Shown in pieces: positions 6,129 through 8,708 of a stretch of DNA of 8,708 bases. The position numbers were made by a program, and so were the translations under genes. The notes beneath the pieces are model-generated. The model was not told the origin of the DNA. It saw only the letters and a program-made list of their open reading frames with translations, and did no database searches. How positions within the stretch are numbered: position 1 is the first letter of the stretch; each line of letters starts with the position of its first letter. Origin of the DNA: Flavobacteriaceae bacterium (GTDB taxonomy: Bacteria; Bacteroidota; Bacteroidia; Flavobacteriales; Flavobacteriaceae); NCBI GenBank assembly GCA_003533785.1, contig DQCR01000025.1, forward strand, positions 1 to 8,708, in the 5' to 3' direction.

Positions 6129-6199
6129 GGCACCGTGGCCGAGTGGCTAGGCAGAGCTCTGCAAAAGCTTGTACAGCGGTTCGAATCCGCTCGGTGCCT
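6129..6199 (+). tRNA. tRNA-Cys (anticodon GCA)
   Basis: A full cloverleaf folds by eye. The acceptor stem GGCACCG (6129-6135) pairs perfectly with CGGTGCC (6192-6198). The D stem is GCC/GGC (6138-6140 with 6150-6152). The anticodon stem GAGCT (6154-6158) pairs with AGCTT (6166-6170) with one G-U at its base, around loop CTGCAAA with anticodon GCA at 6161-6163. The T stem is AGCGG/CCGCT (6175-6179 with 6187-6191) around TTCGAAT. The discriminator is T at 6199, as expected for cysteine tRNA. CCA is not encoded and must be added after transcription. Confidence 0.97.
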
Positions 6200-6206
6200 C
6201 TACCAG

Positions 6207-6232
6207 CCCAAGTTGATTAACTTGGGTTTTTT
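6207..6232 (+). terminator. Intrinsic terminator after folB-tRNA-Cys
   Basis: A perfect 8-bp stem CCCAAGTT (6207-6214) / AACTTGGG (6219-6226) with a GATT loop, followed directly by six T residues (6227-6232). It lies eight bases after the tRNA and ends the plus-strand unit. The T run enters the stop codon of the convergent DUF2807 gene. On the minus strand no T run follows the hairpin, so it should work in one direction only. Confidence 0.92.
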
Positions 6233-6926
6233 ATTTCATTTCAATTACTTTACCGCCTACCGATTCTTTACTTATCAACTTTGTTGGCGTTCCGTGTACA
6301 CGAATTGTAGAATTAACGCTTGCCTTAGCATCCACTAAAGCAGTTGCTTTGACATAGGCAACACTTCCGAAACTGGCCTTTACATCTACTTGTTCCGCAC
6401 TAAGCTGATCTGCCTCACAAACCCCGCCAGATGTACAACTAACAACCACATTTTTTGCATTACCAAAAGGAAAAAGCTTCGCCCCAGATTGAACCTTGGC
6501 ATTCAAACGTGATACAGAAAGTTCAATTTCGGCCATTGACCCTTCTTGTAAGACCAATGATAAGCTTGTTTGTTCAATAGGTTCTTCTGTGGTTAATTGT
6601 GAACCTTGACTTAGGTCAATTAAGTCTAAAGGTTGAGAATGGTGCACTTCTATACTGGTCTCTGATTTCTGAAGAAGATATTCTAATCCTAATCTCAACT
6701 TGAGCGTATTGCCCTTCAATACGGCTACAACTTCTTCCGGTGTTTCTGATCGGATAACTAAGCTATCCGTATCGGACGTGTGCAGCGTGATGGAAATGCC
6801 TGAATACACTTTTAAATTAATGTATGGCGATAATTCAACTATGCGTGTATTTGTGCTTTCTAAAGCATTGGGTTGAGCAAACGAAAGAGTTGAGAATAAA
6901 AAAAAGAACAATAAGTAACGAGACAT
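6231..6926 (-). CDS. Secreted head GIN domain (DUF2807) protein
   Basis: A 231-residue exported protein of the DUF2807 / 'putative auto-transporter adhesin, head GIN domain' family, common in Bacteroidota and of no proven function. Residues 1-17 form a signal peptide (MSRYLLFFFLFSTLSFA) with a likely signal peptidase I site after Ala17. The rest is beta-rich with roughly 20-residue repeating strands marked by Gly-Ser or Gly-Ala turns (QGS near 107-109, EGS near 128-130, SGA near 147-149, FGS near 186-188), as in the family's beta-solenoid fold. Early text ELSPYINLKVYSGISITLHTS is typical of the domain start. Two cysteines (164 and 170) could form a disulfide outside the cytoplasm. It lies 24 bases downstream of rnr on the same strand and also has a good promoter of its own within the rnr 3' end. 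A periplasmic or surface location is inferred. No lipobox is present. Confidence 0.85.
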   Translation of the reverse strand: MSRYLLFFFLFSTLSFAQPNALESTNTRIVELSPYINLKVYSGISITLHTSDTDSLVIRSETPEEVVAVLKGNTLKLRLGLEYLLQKSETSIEVHHSQPLDLIDLSQGSQLTTEEPIEQTSLSLVLQEGSMAEIELSVSRLNAKVQSGAKLFPFGNAKNVVVSCTSGGVCEADQLSAEQVDVKASFGSVAYVKATALVDAKASVNSTIRVHGTPTKLISKESVGGKVIEMK

Positions 6927-6942
6927 GACGGTTAATTGTTAT

Positions 6943-6974
6943 AAAAGGTATTAATTATTTGAAGGTAGAACAAA
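6943..6974 (-). promoter_or_regulatory. Probable promoter of the DUF2807 gene (TTTG-N20-TACCTTTT)
   Basis: On the minus strand, TTTG at 6974-6971, a spacer of exactly 20 bases and TACCTTTT at 6950-6943 match the Bacteroidota consensus TTTG-N19-21-TAnnTTTG with one mismatch at the last base. It overlaps the end of rnr and lies about 16 bases before the ATG at 6926, so the gene can probably be expressed apart from rnr. Confidence 0.55.
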
Positions 6975-8708
6975 ATCCAATTGTTTTTTTGAGAGGTTCG
7001 CTGATTTTACAACAATTGATATTGGATCGCCAAGTGTAAATGTTTGATTTGTCTTTTGCCCAATCATTGCGTGCTGTTGTTCGTCGAAATAAAAGTGATC
7101 TCCTGACATATCTCGTGCTGCAATCATCCCTTCACATTTGTTGCTTATTATTTCTACATAAATACCTCGTTCCGTTATTCCTGAGATAATTCCATCAAAT
7201 TTTTGACCCACTTTGTCTTCCATAAACTTGACCTGCATAAACTTTATGGATTCTCTTTCCGCTTTTGTAGCTAATTGTTCTCGTTGTGATGTATGATTGC
7301 ATGCTTCTTCTAAAAGTTCTTTATTTATGTTTTTCCCTCCATTTAGATAAAAATCTAATAAACGATGAACCAAGACATCAGGGTAGCGGCGAATAGGCGA
7401 AGTGAAATGGCTATAATAATCAAAACCCAAACCGTAATGACCAATATTGTCTGTCGTATAAACAGCTTTACTCATACAGCGTAAAGTAAGCGTATCAATC
7501 ATGTGCTGCTCTTTCTTTCCATGTGTTGTTTTCAGTAAGGAATTGATTTCTTTATTTAATTGTTTTGAATTTGAGTTAAATGCATACCCAAACGTTTTAA
7601 CCACTTGTTGTAAGTTGTCAAGTTTATCCTGATCGGGCTCATCATGAACACGATAAACAAAAGGTTTTTTAGGGTTTTGCTTTCCTATAAAAGTAGCTAC
7701 CGATCTATTTGCCATCAACATCCACTCTTCAATTAACTGGTGTGCCGCTTTTGACTCTTTGAAGTAAACGGACTCAGGATGGTCTTTTTCGTCTAAGCGA
7801 AACTGTATTTCTTTACGATCAAAAGATATAGCACCAGCCAACATGCGTTGCTTTCTATACAATTGAGCCAATCGATTAAGTTCACTAATTGCAAAGATCG
7901 TTGTTTTAGGAATGGTGTATTCTTTACCCGTTAAAGAATGGCTTTCGGCTACTGTTGCCCCATTGGTGTCTAGTACATATTGAATTTCTTCATAAGCAAA
8001 ACGATGATTGGAACAAATAACAGTTTTACCAAACCACTCTTTGTGGAGTGTGCCCTTTGTGTCCACCTCAAATACTGCAGCGTAGGTTAGTTTTTCCTCA
8101 TTTGGACGAAGAGAACACAAACCGTTCGATAAATTTTCTGGCAGCATCGGTACGACTCGATCTACTAAATAAACGGAGGTTCCTCTTTGATAGGCTTCAT
8201 CATCTAAAATAGATTCTTCATCTACATAATGAGACACATCTGCAATATGAACACCAATTTCATAATGTCCATTTTTTAACTTTTGAAAGGAGATGGCATC
8301 GTCAAAATCCTTTGCAGATATAGGGTCTATTGTAAACGTAAGTACTTCTCTAAAATCCTTCCTTTTGTCTATTTCCTCTTGTGTTATAGCTGTTGGGATT
8401 TGGTTAGCCGCTTCTTCTAATTCTTTTTCAAATGCAGCAGGGAGGCCATATTCTAAAAGTATCGTATGCATTTCAGTATTTAGAACTCCTGGTTTTCCAA
8501 GGCTTCTTAATATTTTTCCGTTTGGTGATGATGCTTTTTTGGGCCAGCCCGTTAATTCTACTTCTACTTTATCCCCATCTTCAAATCCTTTTAATTCCTC
8601 TCCTGGGATAAAAAAATCAGTATACATATGTATCCCTTGAGTAAGAACAAAACCAAAATCTTTTTGTCGTTGTAGAGTGCCAACAAAATTTATTTTCTTT
8701 CGCTGAAC
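6951..8708 (-). CDS. rnr: Ribonuclease R, 3'-5' exoribonuclease, partial (N-terminus beyond right edge)
   Basis: Processive 3'-5' exoribonuclease of the RNase II/R family, acting in mRNA and structured-RNA decay and ribosome turnover. The frame stays open from the right edge: 27 codons upstream of the first ATG at 8627 read VGTLQRQKDFGFVLTQ and continue into DFFIPGEELKGFEDGDKV, so that ATG is internal and the true start lies outside. The visible 585 residues hold the second cold-shock domain, the RNB catalytic domain with TIDPISAKDFDDAISF (the four catalytic-site aspartates are coded near 8327-8298), GVHIADVSHYVDEES, LVDRVVPMLPENLSNGLCSL, VYRVHDEPDQDKL and HFTSPIRRYPDVLVHRLL (about 7410-7370), and a C-terminal S1 domain (about 7211-6960, GQKFDGIISGITERGIYVEI). 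No basic C-terminal tail of the E. coli type is present. About 120-150 N-terminal residues are missing. The DUF2807 gene follows 24 bases downstream. Confidence 0.96.
   Translation of the reverse strand, partial: VQRKKINFVGTLQRQKDFGFVLTQGIHMYTDFFIPGEELKGFEDGDKVEVELTGWPKKASSPNGKILRSLGKPGVLNTEMHTILLEYGLPAAFEKELEEAANQIPTAITQEEIDKRKDFREVLTFTIDPISAKDFDDAISFQKLKNGHYEIGVHIADVSHYVDEESILDDEAYQRGTSVYLVDRVVPMLPENLSNGLCSLRPNEEKLTYAAVFEVDTKGTLHKEWFGKTVICSNHRFAYEEIQYVLDTNGATVAESHSLTGKEYTIPKTTIFAISELNRLAQLYRKQRMLAGAISFDRKEIQFRLDEKDHPESVYFKESKAAHQLIEEWMLMANRSVATFIGKQNPKKPFVYRVHDEPDQDKLDNLQQVVKTFGYAFNSNSKQLNKEINSLLKTTHGKKEQHMIDTLTLRCMSKAVYTTDNIGHYGLGFDYYSHFTSPIRRYPDVLVHRLLDFYLNGGKNINKELLEEACNHTSQREQLATKAERESIKFMQVKFMEDKVGQKFDGIISGITERGIYVEIISNKCEGMIAARDMSGDHFYFDEQQHAMIGQKTNQTFTLGDPISIVVKSANLSKKQLDFVLPSNN

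Noticed and set aside
6090..6338. Plus-strand open frame of 82 codons running through tRNA-Cys and its terminator.
   Set aside because: It crosses a structured tRNA and a terminator hairpin and cannot plausibly be a gene.
8627..8627. ATG at 8627 as the true start of rnr.
   Set aside because: The 27 codons before it continue the cold-shock domain in frame to the window edge, so this ATG is internal.
8293..8640. Plus-strand open frame of 115 codons opposite rnr.
   Set aside because: It is Ser/Asn/Pro-rich shadow translation opposite the conserved RNB catalytic motif.

Overview
The window is a compact, gene-dense chromosomal segment of a member of the Bacteroidota, most likely Flavobacteria-like. 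The evidence is indirect but consistent. There are several TAnnTTTG-type -7 promoter elements (TATCTTTG occurs upstream of four genes). Shine-Dalgarno sequences are mostly absent. YbeY carries the HxxxHxxxxxD variant that I associate with this phylum. A secreted 'head GIN' (DUF2807) protein sits next to RNase R. A glutaminyl-tRNA synthetase is present. No mobile element, CRISPR array, prophage or other accessory module was seen, and no gap without a gene exceeds 300 bases.

Layout, left to right. On the minus strand, ybeY (rRNA-processing endonuclease) runs into mnmG (tRNA U34 modification), which is cut by the left edge; one base separates them. Divergent from ybeY, gltX (glutamyl-tRNA synthetase) and an SPFH/HIR-like membrane-anchored protein are coupled through an ATGA overlap on the plus strand. 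glnS (glutaminyl-tRNA synthetase) lies on the minus strand and converges on the SPFH gene with an 11-base tail-to-tail overlap. Divergent from glnS, folB (dihydroneopterin aldolase) is followed by tRNA-Cys(GCA) and a clear intrinsic terminator on the plus strand. Finally, rnr (RNase R, cut by the right edge) and a DUF2807 secreted protein lie on the minus strand, the latter with a probable promoter of its own.

The genes share a translation and RNA-metabolism theme: rRNA maturation (YbeY), wobble modification (MnmG), charging of two tRNAs that MnmG-type enzymes modify (GltX, GlnS), a tRNA gene, RNA decay (RNase R) and folate synthesis (FolB), whose one-carbon product is a substrate of the MnmE-MnmG reaction. 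I see no convincing undescribed system. The points most worth a second look are the symmetric divergent promoter pairs, the predicted leaderless or nearly leaderless transcripts of ybeY, folB and gltX, the HIR-like SPFH protein lodged between two aminoacyl-tRNA synthetase genes, and the likely antisense transcription across convergent ends that lack terminators.
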